Of a stretch of 64,000 nucleotides of DNA, positions 12,980-25,340 are shown piece by piece. This DNA is from Lenzites betulinus (lineage: Eukaryota; Basidiomycota; Agaricomycetes; Polyporales; Polyporaceae), in the NCBI GenBank assembly GCA_022264855.1, contig JABYQU010000053.1:62001-126000 (forward strand). Reading direction: 5' to 3'. How positions within the stretch are numbered: the first letter of the stretch is position 1; every line of letters starts with the position of its first letter. The notes beneath the pieces were generated by a model. That model worked only from the letters and a program-made list of their open reading frames with translations, was not told where the DNA came from and searched no databases. Both the position numbers and the translations under genes were made by a program.

Positions 12980-13160
12980 CCGGGGTGCTGGGGAATGGCG
13001 GGTGCACTGGGGTGCGCTGGGGGAGGCGTGGGCCTCCCGGGGAACGCAATGGCGCGCCAGGGAACACAAGGGCACACCGGGGCGCGAGGGGCATGCCAGG
13101 GGGGCGAGAGGGCGTACCGGGGAGCGCTGTACGACGCCGGGGATCGCGGGGCGCTGTCCA
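12980..13160 (+). repeat. G-run tract, unit 2
   Basis: Counterpart of 3586-3770, with small length differences in several G runs. Confidence 0.6.
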
Positions 13161-13689
13161 CGAGCATGGGGCCGCGCCCGGCGGGGAGGCAGCCGCGCCC
13201 ATCCCGCACGAGCTTGATACGTCCTATTCCGCTTGGGCGGCGTGCGAAGTGGCTGAGTGGGCTCGGGCTGCGCGGCCACGATCGCGTGCGCGGATCGGTA
13301 CCGTTGCAGGATGAGGCGCGAGGCGGGGCGGGCGATGTTCGGTGTGTACATGCCAGAGGGGGCTGCCCAGCCGCGGGGCGGGTCTGCGCAGGGCGCGCGG
13401 GGATCGCGGGGCGCGTGGGGGACGTCTACAGGAGGGCATTCGACACGTCGTGCGGCGGCGGGGGAATCTATAGAGGCGGTGGCCTTGTCCCTATGTGTGC
13501 GTGGCGCCTTCGGACGCTCGAGAATGGCACAAGACAATGTTGCGCAAATCATGCTGAACGCCAGCGTGCGTGTGGGTAATGTGCATGCGAGTGGACGTAC
13601 TGAATGGCGCTGCAAGAGGCCGCGCGCTCGAGCCGGGGTGCGCGATCGCAGATTGGCGGCGTCCATCACATCCGAGTCGCGAGAGTGGT

Positions 13690-15130
13690 CGATTTCGCGA
13701 CCTGCTCGTACCGCGCTGAAACTCGGTGAGCGCAGACGGACAGCGCAGGCGAGACGACGTACAGAGTGGCACGAGGGCGGGATGCCGGGCCAGCGCGGGG
13801 TGCACGATCGGGGCGGGATTCCCATAGCGAAATCATGTAAAACGTCGATTTTGAACGTTGCTCGTATCGCGCTGTAAATTCATTAGCCCGCGTAGTATGT
13901 CCAGGCGAACGAACGTACAACGTCGCGCGCCAGTCGCTCGGGAATCCCGGCGCGGGAATGTGTGATTTTACTGGTTTGCCCACGAAATGACACGGATTCG
14001 ACGCAAAGTGGACCCCGCGGATCGGGCTGAGACTTGCTGTGGGTATGCGCAGTGGTGCATCGAGTCCGCCGTCGTATGCGCAGCGCGGGCGGAGCGGGAC
14101 GTGGGGTGTTGTGCCGCGATCGAGCACGCCGGCTGGCGAATGTGTGCACGGCGCCGCGCACGACGAGGAACGCTCCGAGCGGGCCTGGGGGCGGGTGGGC
14201 GTACGGCGTACATGCATGTCCACGTGCATGCGAGGCTGCATCGCGCAGGGAAAAAAACGCCAGCCCGCGGCGAGCATTCTTCTGTGGACATGCTAGTGCA
14301 TAGTCAGATGGCGCTGGAGGACATCAGTCAGAACGAATCCAATCAGAACGAAACTTACTACACACCGTTCGTATATATAGAGGAGCCCGTGTGCCAATTT
14401 GCGCGGCGCGGGGCCTTGGTGTCGGCCGGGGTGAGTGATCATGTTCGGCGAGCGTCCGCCATGAAATGGCACAGAATGCATGGGATTTCGAACTGCTCGG
14501 CGCGTGGCGAGACGATGCGAGCCCACTCCGTTCGTACACAGGAGGGTGTGCGCGGAGTGTGAGGGTACAAGGTGGCGCCGTTCGGCCGCGGCGAGCAATT
14601 TTGTGCGAAAATATCTCTGAGGTGCAATATGCTGCACCTGCTCTGAGCGCGTTAATACTTGGCATAAGTAAGCGGTACACGCCTGCGAGCACGCATGTAC
14701 GTTTGCGTCGAAAACGGACAAAATCCGCGTGGGCAGTAGCACATTTTCTATGCGCAGCCGTGCAAAAGTGCTCGAATGACGCAAAATTCGACCTGCCCGG
14801 ATCGGGCTGAAAATGCACACAGACACTGCGTACATGCACCACAGCTCGCGTTCTCGATCGCGGCGCGAACGGACACAGAATGGATGCGGGGCGGGCGAAT
14901 ATGTGTGCATGTCCATGAAATCACTCGAAATGACGCAACTCGACCTGCTCGGATCGTCTTGCAACTTCGCATGCGCATAGAGAACGTGCAGGAGAAGCTA
15001 TATGGAGCATCTCGCGGCAGGGAAACAGGGGACGGGGGAGTTATTGACTGATCTCATCGTCAATTCTGTCCAAGATGAGCATACACAACGTTTGACTCAT
15101 CGTATCGGGCTGAAAATGCGTGGGTATATG
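13690..15130 (+). repeat. Degenerate array of about 150-bp period, unit 2
   Basis: Counterpart of 4290-5735; the recurring cores keep the same spacing. Confidence 0.5.
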
Positions 15131-17273
15131 CTTTATGTATCGACAACGGTGCACACCAAAGTACAGAGCAGTAGGCGGCATGGTCGAGACGGGGCGGGCC
15201 GGTCACTCCACATGCCTATGAAACTGCGCTGGCCGTCGCGAGCGCGACAGGCACGGCGCGGCCCTAGAACGAGACTTGTGCATCCCCATCGTGCTTGTGA
15301 ACGTGCGCGCGAAGCCGTACGTCACGCGGCGGCGAAGCCCTGGCGGGAAACGCAATTTTGGTCGAATATTTGCGAAAACGCGAGAATACGACGGCGCTGT
15401 GAACCGGTGGGCGAATACGATGCTCGCGTCGCGATTGCCACCGGGGTGCACACCGCCGCGTGCTCGCGACAGGGCTCTGCCTCTGCACCCGACGTTCCGA
15501 GCCCAACCAGGTGTTGTGCCCCGACGGCGTCGGACGGCGGGCGCAGCGCGAGCCGAGAGACGATGGAGCAGACACTCACCTGTCGTACGATGTCCGGACG
15601 TGTTTCGGCTGTTTCTCTGTAGAGTACTAGTGTCTGCGTCCTACTAGGGCTGGTAGCCGAGTGAGGCGAGTTGCGAGGGGCAAGGTGCGCGCGCAGACGG
15701 TGTGACCGCAACGGGCACGTCCCGCTGTGTCGCATGTCGCCGCTGGGACACGTCCCTTCGGAGGGAACGAAGTTGAGACAAGCGGCAGCAAGGGAGGAGG
15801 AAGCGGAGCGCGGGCGCAGCGGAAGCAGAGAGTGGGCGGCGGTCTCAGAGACAGCGAGGCAAGAAGCCATCGCGAGCGTGGCGTTGTGGGCGCGCAGATG
15901 CACTTGGTACTCCGGGATCGAGCAGAGTCTACGCGGACGCGCGCAGTGAGTGGGCGCAGCGAGCGGGCGCGGGCGCGACTGTGCGAACGGCGGCGCGGGG
16001 AGAGCGGATAAAAGGTGGGCACACTGGGGAGAGCAGCCCAACAGCCCCGGTCTCGTTTTTTCTCTGTCGCAGTCTGTCTGGAGCGGAGGGGCGCGTATGC
16101 GCGGAGGACGGCATTAGCGTGCAGTGGGCGGGCGGAGGAGGAGCCAGGCGCCTGGCCGCGGTTGGGGCGTACAGGCGGAGAGTGTCCGCACTGAGCGATG
16201 TGCGAGGTGGAAGAGAGCAGAGATTGGCAGACGCCCGCTGCCCAATTCGCTCTCTTCCTCATTCGTCCTCACGCTTAGTAAGCACTCGTGAGGCCTGACG
16301 CTCGTTCCTCGCTTTAGGCCTTACGTCGAGTGTCCGTCGAGGGCGGAGGGCGAGCCCTTTGGAGGGGAACAGCCTGCGCAGAGCAGCAGGCAAGGGCGGG
16401 CGCAGGCGGGGGAAGGCAGAAGAGAGCGCAGAGCAGACAGCCGCGAACGAGCGCAACAGCTGCCTGACGTCACCGGCCGGGCAGGCCATCGAGCGCGGTG
16501 GACGTGATGAGCCGGCGGGGAGAAAACCCGTGATGAAGGCCGGGATGCGGGGTAGCGGGTTGCCGGAGGCGCATAGTACTTATGGTGAGTCTTGCCTGAA
16601 CGACCACCTGAGCATTCTAGCCCCTCTCTTTGACACTTGCTCGCTGCTAGTACTCGATTGAACGACTGGCCACTCTATCTCCCGCTTTATATACCGCACG
16701 TTTTCCGGGACAGGCAGACGGACCCCAGTCGATCTGAGTCTACACTTGCCTACCCCCGCTTACCCCACATTGCCTCAGCAACTGCTTTTATGTTCCAGTC
16801 AACACGACGCGCAGCCTCTACCCGGTCTCTTCCAGCATTGGTACGTCATAGCCTTCTTTCTGCGCTTCGCGTGTTCGGCGTGACTTGGTGAGAACTATGG
16901 TCTCGGTCCGGCCCGGGAGATGCGACGACGAGTGTGGTGGGAAAGAATGGGCACATACGCCTTCTCACCGGCATTTATAACTCGACCTGCCTGCTTTCCT
17001 ACCAAGAGATTCTCGTCATATCTAGCTCTTTGACTAGTCGCGCGCAATACCCCATAATGCACCCTATGCATGCCCAGAGGGATCATCCGCGTCCTGATGC
17101 GCGCAGGACATGCAAGATGCTGTTTGGGCCCACAGGGTTCCAGCCGACCCATTTCCGTCCCGGGATCATTGCCTGTGGTTTCCTGACGGGAAAGCGGATA
17201 CCCGACTCTGCATATGTACCAGACGAAAGCCAACACTGACCCAACCTCGTCCAGTCCCATAGGCCTGCCACAA

Positions 17274-19461
17274 TGTCCAAGACGCGCACCTTCAAGTCCT
17301 CTGCGCCGCGCAAATCCGACGTCCCCCCAGGGTACGTCGCGGACCCCAATCAAGGGCCCATGCTGGCGATATGAAGCGTCGCTGCCGCGCCTCCCCGTGC
17401 CCACCATCTCCTCGACTGCATCAAAATACCTCGAGACGGTTGAGCCGCACCTCACGCGCGAGCAGTTCGCGAAGACGCAGGCGGCGGTGAACGCGTTTGT
17501 CGGGTCGGAGCAGGCTAAGGTGCTGCAGGAGCGTCTGCAGGCGCGCGCCACGGATCCGGGCACGAAGAGCTGGCTGGCGGACTGGTGGAACGAGGCGGCG
17601 TACATGGGCTATCGCGATCCTGTGGTCGTATTCGTGAGCTACTTCTACGTGCATGTGGACGACAAGACGCGGCCAAGCCAGGCGAAGCGGGCGGCGCCAG
17701 CTGCTGAAGGCGACTCTGCCGTTCAGGCAGTTGACCGAGAGGTGGGTGGTCTACGCTGTTGCTCTGGGGAGACGTACTGACAACCCCGTAGCGGTCAGCT
17801 TGAGCCGGAGAAGGTGCGTGGGGCGCCCTTGGCGATGTCTTCATACGAGTGGCTGTAAGTCTGTCGTACCAGTAGGAGGACCTGTCCTGACATCTGCTTA
17901 GATTCCACTCGAGTCGATACCCTACGAAGCCTTCGGACACCGCGAAGAAATTTGACCCCCAGGCCCATAATCACGTCGTGTTCGTAAGGAAAAACAAGTT
18001 CTTCAAGGTCGCGTTAGCGGACAAGTCCGGACGCGAGCTGTCTGCAGAAGAACTCGAGGCACAGATTGAGAAGGTGATCAAGTTGGCGGGTAGCGAGAAG
18101 GCAACGCCCGTCGGCGCACTGACGTCGGAGAACCGCGACGTCTGGACAGATGTGTGTCACTTTCAACCTCTACTCCCGCTGTGGATGTCCTCGCTAATCA
18201 TAGCGATAGGCCCGCGCTGCCCTCCTCGCAGCATCTCCGTCTAACGCTGCCTCATTGGCAGATATCGAGTCTGCGATACTGGTGGTTGCATTGGACGACA
18301 CGAAGCCCGTCACGCGCGAGCAGGCGAGCTGGCAGTGCTGGGTCGGCGACGGCAGGAACCGGTTCTACGACAAGCACCAATGTTCGTATCCTAGTCGTCG
18401 ATCTCTGTCCCGCTCTAACCTCTGCCCGCATTGCAGTCATCGTGTTCGAGAACGGCAAGTCCGGGTTCCTCGGGGAGCACTCGTGCATGGACGGCACGCC
18501 CACGCTGCGCCTGAACGAGTTCATCCTCGCCGCGCTCGCGCACGGGAAGGTTGACCTCGGGACCGCGCCCGCCGGCGCGCAACTGGAACCCCCGCAAGAG
18601 CTGCCCTTCACGCTCGACGCGCCCACGCAGCAGGCCATCACCGCTGCGGAGGAGCACTTCGACGCGCTTGTCGGCGCGCACGAGATGGAGGTGCTGCACT
18701 ACGAGGGGTACGGGAAGGAGATGATCAAGGCGTACAAGGCGTCGCCGGACGCGTGGGCGCAGCTCGTAAAGCAGCTCGCGTTCCACAAGATGTTCGGCCG
18801 CCCGGGCGTGTGCTACGAGAGCGCGCAGACGCGCAAGTACCAGCTCGGCCGCACGGAGGTCATCCGGAGCGCGAGCAAGGAGAGCAAAGCGTGGGCGGAG
18901 GCGATGCTCGACCCCAGCCAGACTGTGAGAGGCGTGTTTGTATACTCGCGAAGTGTGATGCTGATTTGTGTATATGCAGGACGAACACCGCGCTGCGCTG
19001 TTCCGCAAGGCTGTCTCGCGCCACCTCCAGTACGCGGCATGGGCAGCCGATGGCCAGGGCGTCGACCGCCACCTCTTTGGCCTCAAGAAGTGCCTGAAGG
19101 AGGGCGAGCCCGTCCCTGAGATCTACACGGACGAGGCGTTCTCGAAGACGAACCATTGGGAGCTGTCCACGTCACAGCTCTCGTCGCCCTATCTCGATGG
19201 CTGGGGCTACGGCGAAGGTGTGTAGAGCGTGCTTTCGTGCGACCTGCGCGCAATGCTAATGTACATGGGATAGTCGTCCCTGATGGGTACGGCCTCTCGT
19301 ACTCCATCGGCGACCACTATATCCGCTGGACGATCACGAGCCTCAAGCGCCGCACGGCCGAGCTCAAGCATTACCTCGCGGAGGCGGCGACAGAGACGCG
19401 GGCGATGATGGAGCGCGCTGCTGCGGAGGCGAAGAAGGAGGCGGACAAGGCGAAGCTGTGA
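17274..19461 (+). pseudogene. Carnitine O-acetyltransferase, unit 2 copy (frameshifted exon 1)
   Basis: Same seven-exon layout as the unit 3 gene. Two one-base insertions break exon 1. An extra G at 17365/17366 brings a TGA stop at 17372-17374 after about 33 codons, and an extra C lies near 17697. Exons 3 to 7 are intact, including GEHSCMDGTPT, the STS motif and the C-terminal AKL. Exon 5 differs from units 1 and 3 by a cluster of mostly silent third-position changes plus Ala-to-Thr and Ala-to-Met replacements. That is real sequence divergence, not read noise. Confidence 0.8.
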
Positions 19462-20649
19462 ACATTGGTACTGGTACACGCGAGTGCGCGCGCGGGGCGA
19501 GTGCGACCCTGGCCTTGCGAGGCCCTGCGAGATCTTCCGGATGGAATGCTGGCCTCTGGGTGGGCAGTGGGGGATAAGTCTCGGTGGGCAACGGGGAGTA
19601 GTTCTCGGTGGCCATGGGGTAGGTCCCAGTGGGAGTTTGGATTCCCTGCGTAGAGGAGTGAGTTGGACTTTGGACTCAGACTCGGCTCGAGTGGTGCACA
19701 CTCTCTGGCTGGGACTTGCTCTCGCTGTGGCCTCTTGTGCTCGCTGCCTCTGTCTTCAGGACACCGATGACCAGATCCGCGCGCGCGCAGAGGTAAGCGA
19801 CACAGCTCGATACTCGACGCCAATGGCTGTGCCAGGACAGTGCGCCGCCCAGGGTACGCGCTCCCCTGCGCTCATCTGAGATCCATCGACACCCTGACCA
19901 TCCCCGCCCACGCAGTGTCACGCCGCCGGCGTCCGCGCGCAACAACGCCCCGCCGCTCCGAAGGCTCACAAGTTACAACGCGAGTAAGTATCGCTCACGC
20001 GCACCCTCGGGGCCGTCCCGTCGGAGAGGTAATTGCGACTTCGGGGACTACAACGCCAGCGCCCATCACGGGCCTTGCTAATAGAACTTTCATGGCGCCG
20101 CCGCTCGACACCACCCGCGAGCCGCGGTGTCACATCAGCCCCGCTCGCTCGCCTGTGCCGCCTCACCCTGGTGCGAAGAATAAACGACAACGTCTTGCTC
20201 CGGGTGTTGCGCTCACAGCTCCGCCCCGGTAACTTTCCCGACGGCGCCTGGAAAGATGCAGAAGAGGCTCGCCGCGCCACGCCGATGTTTTCCTGCTCGG
20301 CTGGCTGTCCGCCAGGGACTGAAATTGTGTTGGCGACACACGTCAGGATGCCGGCGTGAGCATCAGCGCGCGGCAAACATTTTGAGCGCGATCGCGCACA
20401 GCTGGCGAGCAGGCAGGTCAGCGGTTGACACGGCTTCGAGCATGTACATAGTACTATTCCTCTATATAATTGCTATTTCCCGCCTTGCCTCACGAGCCCG
20501 TTTGCTTTTCGACGAGCGCGAACGCGCCGTACAGTGCAGGCAGTCACATTGATTATTACCAGACTAATATGATAAAGTAGACAGGAAAAGAAAGATGCCG
20601 GCGCACTCAGTCGCTCTCTGAGACGTCCCCGACCCGGTGCCCAGGCAGC
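19462..20649. other. Non-coding start of unit 3
   Basis: Unit junction at 19470/19471 followed by the same GC-rich left part as in the other units. No gene is supported. Confidence 0.5.
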
Positions 20650-21302
20650 TCACATGCGCCGCAAATTTCCTAGGTGGTGCGCCCAGTACCCGCCGTACAC
20701 GTCCTCGACGGGATATTCGGGCCCGTCCTCATCGTCGCTGTCGACGCGCCGCGCACTCTTCGCCCCGTTCCGCACGTACCGAGGCGGGTACTTCTCCGCG
20801 TCGACCGTCGGCCGCGCCCGTCGCCCCTTGATGTCGTTCCGCCCGCAGTGCACCGTCGACCCCCGAAAGTCTGCGCTCGGGCACGCGTTCCGCGCGTCCT
20901 CCAGCGCCGCGAGCCGCTCGCCCGCCGTCGTCCATGCCCACCGCATCTTGCCCCTCTCCCACGCGTGCAGCAGCGCCCGGATGTGCGCCGTCGCGATCGC
21001 CCGGTCGCTCAGATTCACAAACGGCACGCCAGCCGGCCAGCCGACGAGCTTGACCCTGTGCGCGAGGAAGACGTCCTTGCAGAAGCTCCGCACCGTCCAG
21101 CGCATCTTCGCCCGCGGGTTCCCCGTGAACTCGGCTGCGGACGCCGGCGGCGGTCAGTCACGGGGCGCGCCGCGCGGACGCTGTGCGGGAGACACTCACC
21201 CAGTCCGTCTGCGATCACCATGCGGGCCGTGCCCTTTTCGCGGGCAAGCGGCGTAGCGTAGTCCTCTCCGAGCGCGTCTCGAAGTCTGTTTGCGCGTGGC
21301 AT
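20650..21302 (-). CDS. Conserved-looking hypothetical protein, 195 aa (intact copy)
   Basis: Two exons on the complement, 21200-21302 and 20650-21134, joined across a 65-nt GT-AG intron in phase 1; total 196 codons with stop. The start at 21300-21302 opens with MPRANRLRDALGEDY. The product is rich in Arg and Lys and has no signal peptide or membrane segment. It contains LVGWPAGVPFVNLSD and a late acidic stretch DSDDEDGPEYPVEDVYGG. Proteins of this general look (an LVGWP..PF.NLS core after an ADG..EFTGN segment) occur as uncharacterised proteins in mushrooms; I do not know a function. All three units carry it, but only this copy reads cleanly, which together with the good splice phase supports it as a real gene. 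Confidence 0.65.
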
Positions 21303-23186
21303 GTCGGTGTGAGCTGTATGGGCCGAGGCGACGCCAGAGGATGTGCAAATAGTCGAATGCGCAAGGGGTGGCGGGGAGTAGGTGTTGACGCAGCAGAGCA
21401 GGCGTCAGGTAGTGTCCAGATTATTAGTATCGCTAGCCTATAGACCGGCCGACCGAATGTATCCCTGCACGAGCGCGTCACAGCGCGCTGCCGAGGACGC
21501 TCGCACAGTGGCTACAGCCGCCTTCGCGTTTCTGACCGCTCCCGTACCGCGCCAGCGCCCACTGCGTAACGAGTCTGCGTCGTGAGCGATCCGAGACGTG
21601 TGCACTTGTTAGAGGATGTACTATGCTCGTGTCAGCCACATTTCAGAAAATAGCAGGTCGCCCGCTATCCTGCACTCACCTGTTTAAAGTACGACGATGC
21701 TCCTGCATATTGAGAACACCTCTGTACGGTGGCGCATGTCGGTTGCACGCCGCAACTCGAAAGTTCAAGGTGCGCTGTGACTGCCGCGTCTCTCGAGTCG
21801 CCGGCCGCAGCGCGATTGAGTCCTCGGAGCGACCGCTTGGTGTCCCTTCGACAACAAGTTATGCACGCAAACTGAGACAAGACAGAGCCGTTGGGCGGCG
21901 TCGGAGCGAACTCGAACGGGTGTGCGGCAGGCACGACCCTGTCCGTCCAGTTACAACGCCGGCAGGGTAGATCTGAGTCTTCCGCGCTCGACGTGGCAAA
22001 ACGCCAACATTTGCGTGCGCGCCGCGGCGGCTAGAGCGTAGTACCTGAAAAGATGGTGTAAGCAGGGGACGGGCTCGTCATTTGGTATAGGGCGCGTACC
22101 GTTGGGAGAGGCGCACCGACGACCTGCGGACCGCAGGCCCCGCGCCGCTTGTTTTACACACCCTGTGGAAACGGGCCCGCGCGGGCGTTGCGAGCAGTCT
22201 CGATGACCGAGTTCACATTGTGTATTCCGACGGTTTGCGCCCGAGCGAGTACTATACTCGACGCGCAAACTCTACGTATACCGTACCGAAGTCAGAGAAA
22301 ACGCTTGCGAATGCGAGGCCTCGCGCAGAGTGCTTACCGCGCCGACGGGCATGATGGCGGAACGCAAGCAGGGACGAGGAGAGCGCGATTGCAGCCAAGG
22401 GTGCAGCACTGCCACCAGGGCCACTTCAGCGAGCGCGCGGTCTGAATCGAGCGCCGGCCCAGTGCGCCTTCCTCCTCATCCCGCTCTCTCGGTGAGGTGC
22501 AGGGTCCCGCCGGGACGGGGAGCTCCACGGTCCCTGGCAATGGATCCGGAGCCTTCCCGACGGCGCCCAGCGCAACTCAACCCGAAGCTTATTATATTTT
22601 TGTCACGCGTACGTTGTCCCTGAGGTACTACTTGGCCCCGCGCGCGCCGACGCGGCGTACTAGACACGTCCGCGTTCTGTGCACCGCAAAGGCTTGCCGG
22701 GGACTAGCAGCGTGTCGTGCCGTCATTGGGGGCGACATCCCCCTACACCCGGTCTTTCCGACTCGATGGTACGGCGCGATTCACTCTGCGCGTCCCGAGC
22801 ACTAACCAGACGAGTGGGCGTTCGAGCCTATCCCCCACTTCTCTCTTCCGCGCACCGAGCACGAGGGTGAGCGACTGCTCCGGGTCAGAGCTCGTCGTGC
22901 GATGGCTGCGAGCTGCCTATGATGAACGTCGGTGAGTGTTCGCTCTGTCTGTCATCGTTGCACGGGAGAAACACTCACGTTGTGACGAGGACACTACAGC
23001 GACGCAGGCAACTCCCCCCAGCCCTCGTACAACACCCCAGGCCCGACGCTACGCCGTCGTCGCGTCGCGCTGGCGCATTTCCGCGCCCTTCACCCTGCGC
23101 CACGCACCCACGCAGAACCGCCCTCACGCACGCAAGGATACACGCTCGAGCGCGTCTTGGGCAGCTCGTGTACAGGCCACGCCACC

Positions 23187-23365
23187 CGGGGGTGCTGGGG
23201 AATGGCGGGGTGCACTGGGGTGCGCTGGGGGAGGCGTGGGCCTCCCGGGGAACGCAATGGCGCGCCAGGGAACACAAGGGCACACCGGGGCGCGAGGGGC
23301 ATGCCAGGGGGGCGAGAGGGCGTACCGGGGAGCGCTGTACGACGCCGGGGATCGCGGGGCGCTGT
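23187..23365 (+). repeat. G-run tract, unit 3
   Basis: Counterpart of 3586-3770: many G3-G5 runs in about 180 nt. Confidence 0.6.
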
Positions 23366-23879
23366 CCACGAGCATGGGGCCGCGCCCGGCGGGGAGGCAG
23401 CGCGCCCATCCCGCACGAGCTTGATACGTCCTATTCCGCTTGGGCGGCGTGCGAAGTGGCTGAGTGGGCTCGGGCTGCGCGCACGATCGCGTGCGCGGAT
23501 CGGTACCGTTGCAGGATGAGGCGCGAGGCGGGGCGGGCGATGTTCGGTGTGTACATGCCAGAGGGGGCTGCCCAGCCGCGGGGCGGGTCTGCGCAGGGCG
23601 CGCGGGGATCGCGGGGCGCGTGGGGGACGTCTACAGGAGGGCATTCGACACGTCGTGCGGCGGCGGGGGAATCTATAGAGGCGGGTGGCCTTGTCCCTAT
23701 GTGTGCGTGGCGCCTTCGGACGCTCGAGAATGGCACAAGACAATGTCTGCGCAAATCATGCTGAACGCCAGCGTGCGTGTGGGTAATGTGCATGCGAGTG
23801 GACGTACTGAATGGCGCTGCAAGAGGCCGCGCGCTCGAGCCGGGGTGCGCGATCGCAGATTGGCGGCGTCCATCACATC

Positions 23880-25340
23880 CGAGTCGCGAGAGTGGTCGAT
23901 TTCGCGACCTGCTCGTACCGCGCTGAAACTCGGTGAGCGCAGACGGACAGCGCAGGCGAGACGACGTACAGAGTGGCACGAGGGCGGGATGCCGGGCCAG
24001 CGCGGGGTGCACGATCGGGGCGGGATTCCCATAGCGAAATCATGTAAAACGTCGATTTTGAACGTTGCTCGTATCGCGCTGTAAATTCATTAGCCCGCGT
24101 AGTATGTCCAGGCGAACGAACGTACAACGTCGCGCGCCAGTCGCTCGGGAATCCCGGCGCGGAATGTGTGATTTTACTGGTTTGCCCACGAAATGACACG
24201 GATTCGACGCAAAGTGGACCCTCGCGGATCGGGCTGAGACTTGCTGTGGGTATGCGCAGTGGTGCATCGAGTCCGCCGTCGTATGCGCAGCGCGGGCGGA
24301 GCGGGACGTGGGGTGTTGTGCCGCGATCGAGCACGCCGGCTGGCGAATGTGTGCACGGCGCCGCGCACGACGAGGAACGCTCCGAGCGGGCTGGGGGCGG
24401 GTGGGCGTACGGCGTACATGCATGTCCACGTGCATGCGAGGCTGCATCGCGCAGGGAAAAAACGCCAGCCCGCGGCGAGCATTCTTCTGTGGACATGCTA
24501 GTGCATAGTCAGATGGCGCTGGAGGACATCAGTCAGAACGAATCCAATCAGAACGAAACTTACTACACACCGTTCGTATATATAGAGGAGCCCGTGTGCC
24601 AATTTGCGCGGCGCGGGGCCTTGGTGTCGGCGCGGGGTGAGTGATCATGTTCGGCGAGCGTCCGCCATGAAATGGCACAGAATGCATGGGATTTCGAACT
24701 GCTCGGCGCGTGGCGAGACGATGCGAGCCCACTCCGTTCGTACACAGGAGGGTGTGCGCGGAGTGTGAGGGTACAAGGTGGCGCCGTTCGGCCGCGGCGA
24801 GCAATTTTGTGCGAAAATATCTCTGAGGTGCAATATGCTGCACCTGCTCTGAGCGCGTTAATACTTGGCATAAGTAAGCGGTACACGCCTGCGAGCACGC
24901 ATGTACGTTTGCGTCGAAAACGGACAAAATCCGCGTGGGCAGTAGCACATTTTCTATGCGCAGCCGTGCAAAAGTGCTCGAATGACGCAAAATTCGACCT
25001 GCCCGGATCGGGCTGAAAATGCACACAGACACTGCGTACATGCACCACAGCTCGCGTTCTCGATCGCGGCGCGAACGGACACAGAATGGATGCGGGGCGG
25101 GCGAATATGTGTGCATGTCCATGAAATCACTCGAAATGACGCAAACTCGACCTGCTCGGATCGTCTTGCAACTTCGCATGCGCATAGAGAACGTGCAGGA
25201 GAAGCTATATGGAGCATCTCGCGGCAGGGAAACAGGGGACGGGGGAGTTATTGACTGATCTCATCGTCAATTCTGTCCAAGATGAGCATACACAACGTTT
25301 GACTCATCGTATCGGGCTGAAAATGCGTGGGTATATGCTT
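23880..25340 (+). repeat. Degenerate array of about 150-bp period, unit 3
   Basis: Counterpart of 4290-5735. Confidence 0.5.

Larger units (their letters stand above)
11101..17273. other. Non-coding core of unit 2
   Basis: About 6.2 kb with the G-run tract (12980-13160), the 150-bp-period array (about 13690-15130), the 738-bp segment absent from unit 1 (15316-16053) and the octamer TGACGTCA at 16465-16472, about 0.8 kb before the acetyltransferase ATG. No gene is supported. Confidence 0.5.
9280..19470 (+). repeat. Tandem 10.2-kb repeat, unit 2
   Basis: Second copy, 10191 bp. It joins unit 1 directly at a point 9 nt after the carnitine acetyltransferase stop codon (shared bases acattggta, then ctggtacacg). 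It includes the 738-bp segment missing from unit 1. Both genes in this copy carry frameshifts, while long stretches are base-for-base the same as unit 3. Confidence 0.95.
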
